DNA from: Micromonospora sp. KC606
Lineage (GTDB): Bacteria > Actinomycetota > Actinomycetes > Mycobacteriales > Micromonosporaceae
Assembly: GCF_004348675.1 (NCBI RefSeq)
Contig: NZ_SMKN01000012.1
Location: 16,930 to 80,929 of the forward strand
Direction of reading: 5' to 3'
DNA length: 64,000 nucleotides
The translations under genes and the position numbers were made by a program. The notes under the pieces were generated by a model. That model searched no databases. It was not told the DNA's origin and saw only the letters and a list, made by a program, of their open reading frames with translations. Shown one piece after another: positions 35,977-45,413 of the stretch; the first letter of the stretch is position 1, and every line of letters starts with the position of its first letter.

Positions 35977-36257
35977 GACCGGTACCTCCAAGATGGCGCC
36001 ATCCCTCGGGGGGATGGCTGGGGTGGATGACTGCCGTGCGGGCCGCGTCGGTGCGGCACACACGGGCGGACCACGCCGCCGCGGCCAGTGCGTCGCGGCG
36101 GATGACAGGGCGGCGCCGGCTCGCCGATTCCGTGCCCGAGCTCGCCGCCAGGGGGCGGCACCGGCCGGTCCGCGCGGCCGGATCGACGGCTGAGGCATGC
36201 GGCACGGCCTGAATCGGAGCGCAGCCCCGCTCTGGCGCCGTCATCAGGAAACCGCCG

Positions 36258-36302
36258 TTTGTGTGCTCTGGCGAACGCCTGCCCAACTCACAACCGCTCA
36301 CA
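36258..36302 (-). repeat. 45-bp inverted repeat, left copy
   Basis: On the minus strand this reads TGTGAGCGG-TTGTGAGTTGG, then a perfectly conserved 26-base block (36258-36283) containing the palindrome GGCGTTCGCC and ending AGAGCACACAAA. The same 45 bases occur with four mismatches at 39002-39046 in opposite orientation. Both copies are followed by ACGG and a T-rich triplet. Confidence 0.75.
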
Positions 36303-36312
36303 ACCACTCACA
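36287..36312. repeat. CTCACA iterons, cluster 1
   Basis: CTCACA begins at 36287, 36297 and 36307, exactly 10 bases apart (units CTCACAACCG and similar). The period matches one helical turn, so bound proteins would sit on one DNA face. It overlaps the 45-bp repeat and lies 95 bases after the end of the HTH gene at 36407. Confidence 0.7.
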
Positions 36313-36406
36313 GCGGGCGGTTTTCTCAGTCGAGGTGATCCAGCCCAGCAGCTTTAGCTGAGGAGGGGTGACGGCCCCGCGAGACGTGGCTCCGGGGACA
36401 GCGGAC

Positions 36407-37270
36407 CTACGCCGCTGCCGTCGACGTGGTGGTGGTGGGGCTGCGATGGCGGCTGGCGGCGCGCAGGCTGGCGCGGCGTGCGGCTCGCGCCGCCAACGCC
36501 GAGGCGGCCTGTGGGGATGCCGCGTCGGTCAGCATGCCGTTGGCGAGGGCTTCGGCGAGGCGGGTGTCGATGCGGCCCAGCCGCATGCGCAGGGCGTCAG
36601 TGCTGATGCCCATCCGGGCGGCGATGGGTTCCATGGCCCGCCGGCCCAGCCGCACGTCGATGTAGGGCTGCTCGTCGTCGGCGTCGAGGATCCCTAGGCG
36701 CACCGCGCGGCGTACCAGTACGTCCGGATGCCCGTAGGGCACCTGCGGTGTCCGCGGTCCCGTGACGTGCTCCACGTCCTCGACCGGGATGAACTCGCCG
36801 GCCTGCTGACGCAACGCGTGACCGGCGCGCCACCCGGCCCGGCACAACGACGCGTACGGCGCGCGGCGGCCCACGTCCACGTGGTCACGCAGTGCCGCCA
36901 GGAATCCTGCGAGGACCTCCGCGCTGATGTCGTCGGGTTCGCCGCGGTAGCCGTCGGACAACTGCCTGGCGTAGCGGCGCAGCGCCGGCATCGCCATGCC
37001 GACCGCGGCGATGACCCACCGCGGACCGTCCAGGCGGGCGCGACGGATCAGCTCCCGCCACACCGCGTCGCGGGCGGTGTAGGCGCGTGGGTTAGCCAGC
37101 AGCCACTCCCGTAGCGCCGGCAGCGCCAGGACACCCGTCGGCAGGCCGTCATCCGGACCGAACATGTCGAGGTCGAGGGACAGGGGCACCGGGTCGCCGC
37201 TCAGAGCCGTGAACGCGACCTCGACGGCGTCCAGGGGCGAGGCGGGCCAGATCGTGTCGGACACACTCAT
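36407..37270 (-). CDS. sigma-like HTH DNA-binding protein
   Basis: A 287-residue protein with a C-terminal sigma region 4-like or recombinase-like helix-turn-helix (RRAMEPIAARMGISTDALRM, RLGRIDTRLAEALANGM) and a helical N-terminal part (ALREWLLANPRAYTARDAVW, GEPDDISAEVLAGFLAALRD). It looks like proteins found beside Replic_Relax genes on actinobacterial mobile elements. ATG 37270 has AGGAG eight bases upstream. It may bind the CTCACA iterons that lie on both sides of it. Confidence 0.6.
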   Translation of the reverse strand: MSVSDTIWPASPLDAVEVAFTALSGDPVPLSLDLDMFGPDDGLPTGVLALPALREWLLANPRAYTARDAVWRELIRRARLDGPRWVIAAVGMAMPALRRYARQLSDGYRGEPDDISAEVLAGFLAALRDHVDVGRRAPYASLCRAGWRAGHALRQQAGEFIPVEDVEHVTGPRTPQVPYGHPDVLVRRAVRLGILDADDEQPYIDVRLGRRAMEPIAARMGISTDALRMRLGRIDTRLAEALANGMLTDAASPQAASALAARAARRASLRAASRHRSPTTTTSTAAA

Positions 37271-37576
37271 GATCAACACTCCTAGGTCATGGAGGCCATC
37301 GAGCGTCGCCGCCGTGTCGCGGCGACGCTGGGAATGCCGATTACGCCACGACCGGCTCACAACCCGCTCACAGCGCAGGTCAACGCCGGAATGCCACCGC
37401 CAGGTGCCCCGTCATCGCGGCAGGCGCTGTCGCGCTCGAACCGCCGCGTCAACCGGTCACCCGGTGACGGCGAATGCGCCCTGAGCAGGACTGTGAGCGG
37501 CAGGCCAGGCGAAGTTCCACCCTGTCGCGGCAGCCGACGGCCTGCACTTTGGAGACTCCTCCGGGAGTCGTCGGGC

Positions 37577-37623
37577 CGCTCACACCGACTCACAGCCGCT
37601 CACACCGACACACAGCCGCTCAC
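37577..37623. repeat. CTCACA iterons, 20-bp tandem repeat
   Basis: The 20-base unit CCGCTCACACCGACTCACAG (37577-37596) is repeated once with one change (37597-37616) and then partly (37617-37623). CTCAC words fall at 37579, 37589, 37599 and 37619 with a degenerate one at 37609, so the phase is exactly 10 bases. Related pairs are at 37356/37367. Confidence 0.8.
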
Positions 37624-38033
37624 GGCGGCCGTGTCCCATGCCAGCCAACGGGATCTCACGCCAACGAAAGTGATCCGATTGCCAGTGCACGTCGTCGCTC
37701 CGTTGCTGCCGCAGGGAGCCTCTCGGATCAGTTCCCTGGCACTGCGACGGCTGGATCGTGCCTGGTGTGACTGACCTGGCCTGTCCAGCGCTCCGCCATC
37801 GAATCAGTTCGGCCAGCACGGGACAGGCCGGGAGCCGGAACGATGCAACAGTGGTGGCGCGGCTGGCCCCATCGCCCGGCCTACCGGCAGATCCCGACCG
37901 GCGACCAGACGACCTGGCCGGCAACGCTCGGCGGCCCGTAACGGGGCGCCGGTAATGACCGGGCAGTCGTCTGGCGGTGGCGTCGAGGCGGCGTTGAAGG
38001 ATCTCTCACCGTGGCCGGCGGTGCCACGAGTGA

Positions 38034-38583
38034 TGTCAATACCAACGACGCCTGTCGATGCATCCGGACACGGTGTCACTGCCGGCGGTCACGGTGGTCG
38101 CGTCATCGGCCGGGCGTCGACGGCCGTGTCAACGTGTCCGGCGGCGCCGCGTCGCAATGACAATGTCAGTGGCATCTATCGATGTAATTTGGTCATGGCG
38201 ACGCCGCCCGCCGGTCACGATGACCGCGTCGCCGCGGTCTCCGGGCCGGGGTCGTCGCGCATGGCAATGCGCCAGCTGTGCCGCGTCATTGTGACATCGA
38301 TTCATCTCGTTGACATCCTGTCCGTGCGGGTCACTGACCAGCGCTTTGACACGGGTCGGGACGCGTCGCGCGCGGCCCGACCAGGCGGGGGTGGGAGCGC
38401 CGACAGCGGTGGCGGCGGCGGGACGTCGGTCATGGGTAGGCCATGTCGGTCACGCCGTGAGTCACTCTTGCGCTCAGCCGCTGGAGGACGGTCAGGGTGA
38501 GCGCCATGACACCAGCGCGTCCCTGCGCCACGGACACGATGACATCACCCATGTCATAGACGACAGCCGATGACACGGTGACA
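38034..38583. repeat. TGACA/TGTCA-rich tract
   Basis: Fourteen TGACA words in either orientation fall in 550 bases: 38034, 38074, 38127, 38158, 38164, 38292, 38311, 38347, 38507, 38540, 38552, 38571 and 38579, plus partial forms. About one would be expected by chance. Extended forms fall into two groups, TGACATC (38034 reversed, 38292, 38311, 38540) and TGACACGG (38124-38131 reversed, 38347, 38571). Clusters of octamers of this kind serve as TraB/FtsK-type recognition sites on Streptomyces plasmids. Confidence 0.6.
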
Positions 38584-39001
38584 GTCGGGTGGCCGCGCTC
38601 GGTGCCCCAGGCGGTCTGCTCTGGTCGGAGGCGTACGGCGCAGCGGATCAGGGCGGTGGACAAGGGCGGTAGGTCGGCGGTTCTTCCTGATCTGCTGAGC
38701 GTCGACGCCCAGGGTCCAGGCCTTTTGCAGTCCTCCTGCGCGGCGGCCCGACCGTAGATCCTGTCGGCGACGCCGCCGCGGCTGGCCCTGTGAGGCAGCT
38801 CGGTCGCGGGCTCGGCGAACCCGGTGGCTCCGATGCTGTGGTCGGCTGGGCGCGCGAGCGACGCCCACCAGGGTAAAGCCCCTTGACTGAGAGACCTGCC
38901 GGCGATCTCACGGCCGCCCCGCTCACAGACGGCCGGCGCAGCTTGAAGACGATGAGAAGGACACCCGGGCGAGCGGTCGGACGGGCGGCCCTGTGAGCCC
39001 C

Positions 39002-39046
39002 TGTGAGTGGCGGTGAGTCGGGCAGGCGTTCGCCAGAGCACACAAA
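39002..39046 (+). repeat. 45-bp inverted repeat, right copy
   Basis: Plus-strand copy of the repeat at 36258-36302, with 41 of 45 bases identical and the last 26 (39021-39046) perfect. TGTGAG words at 38992 and 39002 and GTGAG at 39013 keep the 10-base period. The two copies point away from each other and bracket the HTH gene and the gene-free region. Confidence 0.75.
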
Positions 39047-39382
39047 AACGGGTTTACCGGTGTCAGCGCACCACCACGCTCGCGGCCGTGGCCCTAGCCA
39101 CCTGCGGCTGAGGCGGCAGAGCAAGCTTCGACGAGGCGGTTCTGACGGTCTCGTGGGCCCCACCCGGACAGCGCGAGCTGGCCCCACCAGAGATCGCCGG
39201 AGTAGCAGCATGACGGTCTGAACTGGCCCCACCGGACGACTCGCCCCGCGACTACGGCATGTCACCGCGGCGCTGGCAGCGAGGACCGCAGCAGATGAGG
39301 ACGCTTTTGAAGAACCTGGATGGCCACAAATGTGACGGATAAGCTGAAGCATCACGGGCCAGACCTGCTCTACCGTGACCGG

Positions 39383-39715
39383 ATGCCTGAGACGTTCGAG
39401 GTCGACCGGGTCGACCGTATCGCGGACATCCTTTTCGGCGTCGCTACAGCGAAGGGACTGATCGGCTATGGCCCTCTCGCGAAGCGGGTGGACACCAGGC
39501 CGGACTTCCTGAGCCAGCCGCTCGACAAGGTCTCCTGTCGGGCGTTCGACAAGGGTGAGCCGCTGTGGAGTGCACTGGTCGTCTCCCGCAGCAACGGCCG
39601 ACCGAGTTCGGGCTTTTACGGCTTGGCCCGAAGGATGCGGCCCGAGTATGCCTCGCTGAGCGACGACGAACTGTGGGAGCAGGAACGCGAGCGCTGTTAC
39701 CAAGCAGCCTCGTAG
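39383..39715 (+). CDS. small conserved hypothetical protein
   Basis: A 110-residue protein, MPETFEVDRVDRIADILFGV, then GLIGYGPLAKRVDTRPDFLS, with a later WSALVVSRSNGRPSSGFYGL block and an acidic C-terminal helix (SDDELWEQERERCYQ). The arrangement helix-turn-helix, then LxALVV-x5-GRPxxGF, recalls small winged-helix-like modules attached to nucleases and restriction proteins, but I cannot name the family. An upstream ATG at 39320 would add 21 residues. Confidence 0.6.
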   Translation: MPETFEVDRVDRIADILFGVATAKGLIGYGPLAKRVDTRPDFLSQPLDKVSCRAFDKGEPLWSALVVSRSNGRPSSGFYGLARRMRPEYASLSDDELWEQERERCYQAAS

Positions 39716-39897
39716 ACTAGAAGGTCGGAAGTCTGGCAGGCCCAGCCGGCAGGACCAGCCGGGCGGTCAGCCCTGCTTGGAGCGCCGTGCCTTTGGTAGC
39801 GGCAAATGCGGGATGTCGTGCGGGCCGGTTCGGTCACCGCGGAACAGCTCTTCTGCTGGTCGTGGAGGGGCAGCTGGTCGGGGTGGCGGCGCCTACG

Positions 39898-40725
39898 ATG
39901 CCTGGCATGACAAGGAGGATCGATTTCGCGGTGGCAGGTCCACTGACGAGGATCGACGCGGTCCATGAGCCTGCGCTGGCGACTCTCCCGCGTGAGGCCG
40001 TGGAGATCTGCCGACTTGTTCACGATCTCGTCGTTCAGCCGGCTGACGCGAAGGGCCTGAGCGTGCCCGACGAGCGGTTCGCCGAGAACCAGCTCCGTCC
40101 CGTCAACGCTCTGATCAGCGCCCTGCTGGCCCTCGAGGCGGCTCCGCTGACCGTCGCGCGCGACCCCGCCCGGCGGGTGATCGGCACCTGCCGGCACTTC
40201 GCCGTGCTCAGCTGTGCCTTGCTGCGTTACCGCGGGATCGCGGCCCGAGCCCGCTGCGGCTTCGCCACGTACTTCCAGCCGGGCCAGGGCGTGGACCACT
40301 GGATCACCGAGTACCGCCGGGACGGCCGCTGGGTGCGGATCGATTCCGAGATCCTGGGCGGCTCCCTCGTTGCGAAACCCGAAGACCTCGCCGCCGACGA
40401 GTTCCTCACCGGAGGTGAGGCGTGGGCGGCCTTCCGGCAGGGGCACATCGACGCGGCGACCTTCGGCGTGTACGGCACCGAGAACTGGGGGCCGGCCGAG
40501 ATCCGGGGAAACGCGATCAGGGATCTTGCCGCGCTGAACAAGGTCGAGATGCTGCCGTGGGACGAGTGGGGACGGATGGCGGCCTCCTACAAGGGCGACA
40601 CGGGCCCCGAGTACGACGAACTCATCGACGCGATCGCCGCAGTCTGCGCCACCGATGATCCGGACGCCATCACGAACCTCTACGCCTCGGCGGACCTCAC
40701 GGTGCCCACCGCGCTCCTGCGGTAA
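39898..40725 (+). CDS. transglutaminase-like domain protein
   Basis: A 275-residue protein with the transglutaminase-like Cys-His-Asp triad: Cys in RRVIGTCRHFAVLSCALLRY, His in GQGVDHWITEYRRDG and Asp in RWVRIDSEI. Members act as proteases, transglutaminases or are inactive. No signal peptide is seen, so it is probably cytosolic. ATG 39898 or 39907 are both possible starts; the longer open frame has no family character. Confidence 0.8.
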   Translation: MPGMTRRIDFAVAGPLTRIDAVHEPALATLPREAVEICRLVHDLVVQPADAKGLSVPDERFAENQLRPVNALISALLALEAAPLTVARDPARRVIGTCRHFAVLSCALLRYRGIAARARCGFATYFQPGQGVDHWITEYRRDGRWVRIDSEILGGSLVAKPEDLAADEFLTGGEAWAAFRQGHIDAATFGVYGTENWGPAEIRGNAIRDLAALNKVEMLPWDEWGRMAASYKGDTGPEYDELIDAIAAVCATDDPDAITNLYASADLTVPTALLR

Positions 40726-40896
40726 CACCCGTTGGCGACTTTCCCCTGACAACGCCACCACGGCCCCGATCGTCGGCGACCACACGTCGAGCGGCCACCG
40801 AAGGACTCGGGGCTGTGCCACGCCGCGTGACTGCTGTTCTACTGCCCGATGTTCAGGCAATCCCATACTCAACTCGGCAAAGCCGTGAGCGGTTGG

Positions 40897-41814
40897 TCAT
40901 GTTCCGGAGGCCGTGTAGGCGGCGAGGATGTAGTTGGGGTGCCGGTCGAGGTTTTTGCGTGTGCGGTCGTAGCGCATGGTGGTTTCGGGGTCGGCGTGGC
41001 GGGCGGCGATCTGCACGTCGCGCAGGCTGACGCCGGTGTCGAGCATGGTGGTCACGAACGTGTGGCGGAGCATGTGGGGATGCATCCTCGGCATCCGGAT
41101 CCCTGCGGCAGTGGCGAGGTGTTTGAGTCGGCGGGTGGCGGCGTGCCGGTCCATCCGCCGAGCGTGGGTGTGGCGCAAAATCGGCCCACTGGTGCGCTCG
41201 CCGACGGCTCGGTCGATAGCTCGGGCCATCGCCGGCGGCAGCGGGACGAGCACGACCTTGCCGCCCTTGCCGCGCACGCGCATGACCCGGCGGCCGTGTT
41301 TCTCGCCCAGGTCGGCGATGTTCGACCCGCAGGCTTCGAAGATCCGCAGCCCGAGCAGGCCCAGGAGGGCGACCAGGGCGAAGTCGTTCGGGTTCGAGGA
41401 CGTGCGGGCGGTCGTGATCAAAGCTTCGAACTGTAGGTGCCCCAGTTCGAGGGTCGGCGACTCGGCCGGCACCGTGGGGCGACGGACGTAGTCGGCTGGC
41501 GAGTGCTCCAGGATCGCGTCGATGACGCAGACCCGACAGAAGCCGACCACGACCGACAGCCGGCGGGACACCGTCGAGGGCTGGTACCGGCGGACGTCCT
41601 GCAGCCATCGCACGTACCGCTCGATATCCACCCGCGCCGCAGCCAGCGGGTCAAGGCCGTGCTCGGCGCACCAGCGCAGGAAGACCCGCAGGTCGGACTC
41701 GGTGTGGACGCGAGTCTGGCCACGGTAACGGCCGAGGAAGGCCGACACCGCGGCGCGCACAACGAGTTGATCGGCCAGCACGACAGGGGAAGCGGAAGCA
41801 GGGGAGATAGTCAT
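40897..41814 (-). CDS. tyrosine recombinase/integrase
   Basis: A 305-residue phage-type integrase with a SAM-like N-terminal DNA-binding domain (about 15-105) and a catalytic domain with all active residues: Arg157 (LLGLRIFEA), the GKGGK beta-hairpin (182-186), His247-x-x-Arg250 (HPHMLRHTF), His273 (AARHAD) and Tyr282 (TMRYDR). The XerC/D-like size suggests an integrase of a mobile element or resolvase. No excisionase gene or matching att repeats were recognised beside it. Confidence 0.93.
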   Translation of the reverse strand: MTISPASASPVVLADQLVVRAAVSAFLGRYRGQTRVHTESDLRVFLRWCAEHGLDPLAAARVDIERYVRWLQDVRRYQPSTVSRRLSVVVGFCRVCVIDAILEHSPADYVRRPTVPAESPTLELGHLQFEALITTARTSSNPNDFALVALLGLLGLRIFEACGSNIADLGEKHGRRVMRVRGKGGKVVLVPLPPAMARAIDRAVGERTSGPILRHTHARRMDRHAATRRLKHLATAAGIRMPRMHPHMLRHTFVTTMLDTGVSLRDVQIAARHADPETTMRYDRTRKNLDRHPNYILAAYTASGT

Positions 41815-42071
41815 ACATCACCGTGCGTCACCACCGGCGATGAACACCAGTCCACCTGAAGCGGCAGATGAGTGAACGTGGCATCGGCCTCGTCGAGTCT
41901 CTAGTGCGGCCTGAACCGTCGTCGAATTGCCGACATGCCCTACCTCTGTCGGGCGCGTGCCCGAGGGTGGCCACGCGCGAGCGCCTGCGTGTCGCCGTCG
42001 GTCGTGCGGGTGACCGAGGTTCTAATATAGGGTCAGCCGCAGACTCGTCGCCTCGGCCCCGCAGGAGTTTC

Positions 42072-45002
42072 ATGCGTGCCTCCAGGCAAGAACAGACCGG
42101 CGGCGCCGGCGTGTCCCATGTAAAAGAGAAGTTCCAGGACATTAACTGGGGCCCGATCGAGAACACAGAGCATGACCTCGGCGTCGACCTATTCGTGCAG
42201 GTGCGCGACGAGCGGCGATTCGACCGCGGGGCATTGGTCGGCGTCCAGGTCAAGGCTGGCGACGCGAAGTACTTCGCCTCGCCGGCGAGGAACGAAGCCG
42301 GGGAGGTCACCGGCTGGTGGTACTACGAGCCTGACGCGGAGCACTTCGACGACTGGGTTCAACACGGCCTGCCGCACCTCCTTGTCCTTGTCACGGATGG
42401 GCCAGGCCGGACGGCTTACTGGGTCCACGTCACGACTGACAAGATCGCCAGAACGGGGATGGGCTGCAAGATCCTGGTTTCCGCGTCGCAGCGCATTGAC
42501 TGGGACAACTTCGATGCCCTCATGACCGCCGCCACCTCAGCGAAGGCATCCCCAGACCTGCAAGGCTCCCTGTACCGCGCAGGGCCGAACGCCGTTCCGC
42601 CCGCGCGGGCACTCCGCCATGCCCTGCTCGCCCCCCGTCTCATCGCCCCCTCAGCCGGGCGGACCGGCTATGACAAGACTCTGTCACCTGAGGAAGCCAT
42701 CGCCCTCATCACCGGTGGGCGCACGCAGGATCTTGTCCGGTATACCCGGAAGCGAAACATCGTCGCCGGGACGACCTCGCCGGCAGTCCTCAACCGCGAC
42801 ATGGTGAAGGCGTCGGAAACGTCGAAGGACTGGCGATGGCGGCTGTTCAACGCCCTACGAGCTTTTGCCCTGGACGGGGACACCGAGCCGGCCGTCCGGC
42901 TTGCCGCTGCAACTGCGGCTGCGGAGAACGTGCCTGTCGAGCGGCGCGCCGCCGCAGCCGTCGTGGCCGCCACCGCGTTGATGGACCTCGAACGGTGGGA
43001 CCAGGCTGCAGAAGTCCTCGCGGGGGCTGAGGCACGCGACGATCTACTTCCCGTTGACCATGGCTGGGTGCTCACTCACCGAGCCCAAGTGTTCGTCGAG
43101 CAGAACGATATCGCGCAGGCCCGAGTCCTAGCGGCTGAGGCACTCAAGACCCTAAGCCGCGACCTCGACGATGTGACTGCTCGGGCGATCCGCGCGGCGG
43201 CTGCTGCCGTTCTTCTGTCGACATCTGGGCTTGACGGGGAAGGGGACGAGCAACAAGAGTACGTGACCAGCTTCGACACTGCGGTGTCCTGGTGGCGCAG
43301 CGGCGAAGTAGCTGCCGCCCTGGACAGCTACGACGACATCTCGTTCGACAGCTGGAGCCGGTCCGCGGACATCGGGGCGGAGCTGTCCGAAGAATCGCAG
43401 GAACGACTGAGCGGTGCCTGGTTGGCCGCTTACCTGAGCGGTAACCGCGCGGCGGCTACCTGGCCGCTCACAATTCGGCTGCGGCACGAATTGCAGCACC
43501 AGGAGATCGGATGGCGTGACGCCCGGTGCGACGAGGACACCTATAGCGGTGCGGGCACCGCACCTACCGCGTCGGGTGCGGCGGCCCGGCGGATCGAGGC
43601 GGCGCTCGACGCTCTCCGCAGGCACGGGCAACACGAAGATTTGAAAGTTGCCGTTGCGCGGTTGTGGGCTGTCGGACCTGCCGAACCGATCCGGGCTGCG
43701 TTGCGTCGGAGCGTCGATCAAATGTGGCGAAGAAGCACCGCCCGGGCCCACATCGCACTCCTCGCTGGGGGCGGCGATCTCCTGGAACCCGAAACTGCCG
43801 ACAAGGCCGCCCACGGCTGCCTTGAGGTTCTCGCTGACGTCCCGGTGTTCCGGCAGCGGGTGCGGCCCACCTTCATGGAATGGCACTTCATTCCCAAAGC
43901 GCTGCGCACGGTGCTTCCAGCAGCCACGGACACTCTGCACGTCGAGGCGCTCGAATTGCTTCTCGCCCGCATGAAGGCGGACCACCCCGATCGAGAAGCG
44001 GACCTGCACGCCCTTGCCGTCAACATCCGCAGTGACGTCGCAGCCCGCCAGCGCGATCGTGTCCGCCGCGCCGCCGTGGCGCAGGAGGGATATCTGTCTG
44101 CGCTCTTGCTGAAGAAGCTTTCCTCCGAGGGCGATACCGAGGCCCTGGTGGAACTCCGGAGCCGGGCGGATGCCGGGAATCACGAGGCGGTCGTCGCCTT
44201 GGGCGCACCGGTAGATCTTGGTGAGCTCGCGGCACGGACTCTAATCGGACGTGATGTTGAGCAGTGTCGCCGGCTAGTGGCCGACGCTAGAAGGGGTTCT
44301 TTCGCTCCGACGGCAGCCGTACGGAACCTTCTCGTCATGAACTTGGCCTTTCCTGACCTCGCGGACTGGGACCCGGTGATCGAAGCGCTCTTCGATCCCC
44401 TCGTCGCCCCACCGGCCAAGGCGGACGCCGTGCGTATCCTCACTGCGGCGATCCACGTCCCTGACCACATCCGAGCGCAGGTGCGGCAGCGTCTCACGGC
44501 GCGAGGACCGCACGCGATCGCGAGCACGCCGTTCCTCAGCGCACGTTTCGGCGACATCGCGGCCGAGTCCTTCGCACTCGCCGTGGCGGTTGGTGCCGTG
44601 GACAACGCCTGGGCATTGCGGCAGGTCCTGACGTGGCTCCGCGGTTCGGCAGCGAGACGGCGCGGCGCATCTGAGATCGTGATGGCGCTTAGCGCGAGGG
44701 CGGAAAGCCCGACCATCCAAGGTGCGCTGGTTATGTTAACCGGCGACTCACAGCACCAGATCAGAAGTGCTGCCACCGCCGCCCTGATCCGAGGAACCGC
44801 GCCTGGTGCCCATCCGGAGGTCGAGCAGGCGATCCTGGCCGCCGCATCAGAGGAAGGCTGCGCCGTCCCTTTCACCGTCGCGCGCGTGCTGGCTCGGACC
44901 GAGGAAGCATGGACGGGTCGTTCTCACGTCCGCGATCTGCTCAGCTCCCACATCTCAGCACGTGTACGCGGCGCCGTCGCTGACACGTCAGCGTCTACCT
45001 AA
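42072..45002 (+). CDS. DUF4365 nuclease-like domain fused to large alpha-solenoid
   Basis: A 976-residue protein. Residues about 15-160 are a DUF4365-type domain: INWGPIENTEHDLGVDLFVQ, Asp39, then LVGVQVKAGDAKYF with Gln59-x-Lys61, HLLVLVTD and AYWVHV. This matches PD-(D/E)XK-related folds of predicted endonucleases. About 230-970 consists of repeated helical pairs of TPR/HEAT type (for example RAFALDGDTEPAVRLAAATA, DLERWDQAAEVLAGAEARDD, HQIRSAATAALIRG). ATG 42072 has AGGAG four bases upstream. The nuclease-plus-sensor layout is that of an antiviral or stress effector. No partner gene is obvious. Confidence 0.8.
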   Translation: MRASRQEQTGGAGVSHVKEKFQDINWGPIENTEHDLGVDLFVQVRDERRFDRGALVGVQVKAGDAKYFASPARNEAGEVTGWWYYEPDAEHFDDWVQHGLPHLLVLVTDGPGRTAYWVHVTTDKIARTGMGCKILVSASQRIDWDNFDALMTAATSAKASPDLQGSLYRAGPNAVPPARALRHALLAPRLIAPSAGRTGYDKTLSPEEAIALITGGRTQDLVRYTRKRNIVAGTTSPAVLNRDMVKASETSKDWRWRLFNALRAFALDGDTEPAVRLAAATAAAENVPVERRAAAAVVAATALMDLERWDQAAEVLAGAEARDDLLPVDHGWVLTHRAQVFVEQNDIAQARVLAAEALKTLSRDLDDVTARAIRAAAAAVLLSTSGLDGEGDEQQEYVTSFDTAVSWWRSGEVAAALDSYDDISFDSWSRSADIGAELSEESQERLSGAWLAAYLSGNRAAATWPLTIRLRHELQHQEIGWRDARCDEDTYSGAGTAPTASGAAARRIEAALDALRRHGQHEDLKVAVARLWAVGPAEPIRAALRRSVDQMWRRSTARAHIALLAGGGDLLEPETADKAAHGCLEVLADVPVFRQRVRPTFMEWHFIPKALRTVLPAATDTLHVEALELLLARMKADHPDREADLHALAVNIRSDVAARQRDRVRRAAVAQEGYLSALLLKKLSSEGDTEALVELRSRADAGNHEAVVALGAPVDLGELAARTLIGRDVEQCRRLVADARRGSFAPTAAVRNLLVMNLAFPDLADWDPVIEALFDPLVAPPAKADAVRILTAAIHVPDHIRAQVRQRLTARGPHAIASTPFLSARFGDIAAESFALAVAVGAVDNAWALRQVLTWLRGSAARRRGASEIVMALSARAESPTIQGALVMLTGDSQHQIRSAATAALIRGTAPGAHPEVEQAILAAASEEGCAVPFTVARVLARTEEAWTGRSHVRDLLSSHISARVRGAVADTSAST

Positions 45003-45413
45003 ACGGAGCAATGTTGCCTTCGAAAACCACGTCACCGAGAGCACCACGCCTCAGAGTGTGCGCCACATGCCCCAATAGCGCTGAGTCGGAGGCGAAGCTC
45101 CGCCGCTGAGACGACGTGACAGCACGCGATCAGCGGCAGATTAGGATGACGTCTTGGTCGGATGTCCGCTGTATTCAAGAACGGGGGCGTGGCTTCTGGC
45201 CGCCCCAACTCCGGTCGCGGCCGGGCTTCGTTAGCGAACACGCCTCCGGCGAAACTTCCACAGTGCATATCCCATGCTGCGGGTCGTCGCGGCGTTAATC
45301 GAACTCGCCCGGGCGATCTGAATCCTTGGCCCGGCTGGACTGAACGCGTCTCCCAATCCCCTTTTGCAGCAGCGCCAGTGAGCTCAACGAACGATAGCCA
45401 ACTCAGCCCGACC
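45003..45413. other. 411 bases without a recognisable gene
   Basis: Convergent gap between the DUF4365 protein gene and the minus-strand gene ending at 45414. A weak CGGAG/CTCCG hairpin near 45089-45104 could serve as terminator; otherwise nothing is seen. Confidence 0.4.

Larger units (their letters stand above)
37271..39319. other. 2-kb gene-free region, candidate origin or transfer locus
   Basis: No convincing protein gene is seen on either strand in 2,049 bases. Instead it is packed with short repeats: CTCACA iterons (37356, 37367, 37577-37623, 38922), a TGACA-rich tract (38034-38583) and the right copy of the 45-bp repeat. This density of motifs next to replication-relaxation genes suggests a replication origin, a partition site or a conjugative transfer site. 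It is an inference from layout. Confidence 0.55.

Noticed and set aside
38648..39703. 351-codon open frame on the minus strand
   Set aside because: Its last part is the antisense of the 39383-39715 gene and the rest lacks domain-like sequence; judged a GC-bias shadow.
40897..41814. Integrase as the enzyme for the tRNA-Arg att half at 7768
   Set aside because: Over 33 kb apart, no matching att repeat was seen beside the integrase, and the orientation gives no support; the link cannot be claimed.
43152..44183. Minus-strand 343-codon frame within the DUF4365-solenoid gene
   Set aside because: Antisense of a long protein with convincing domain structure; no ribosome binding site and no family resemblance.
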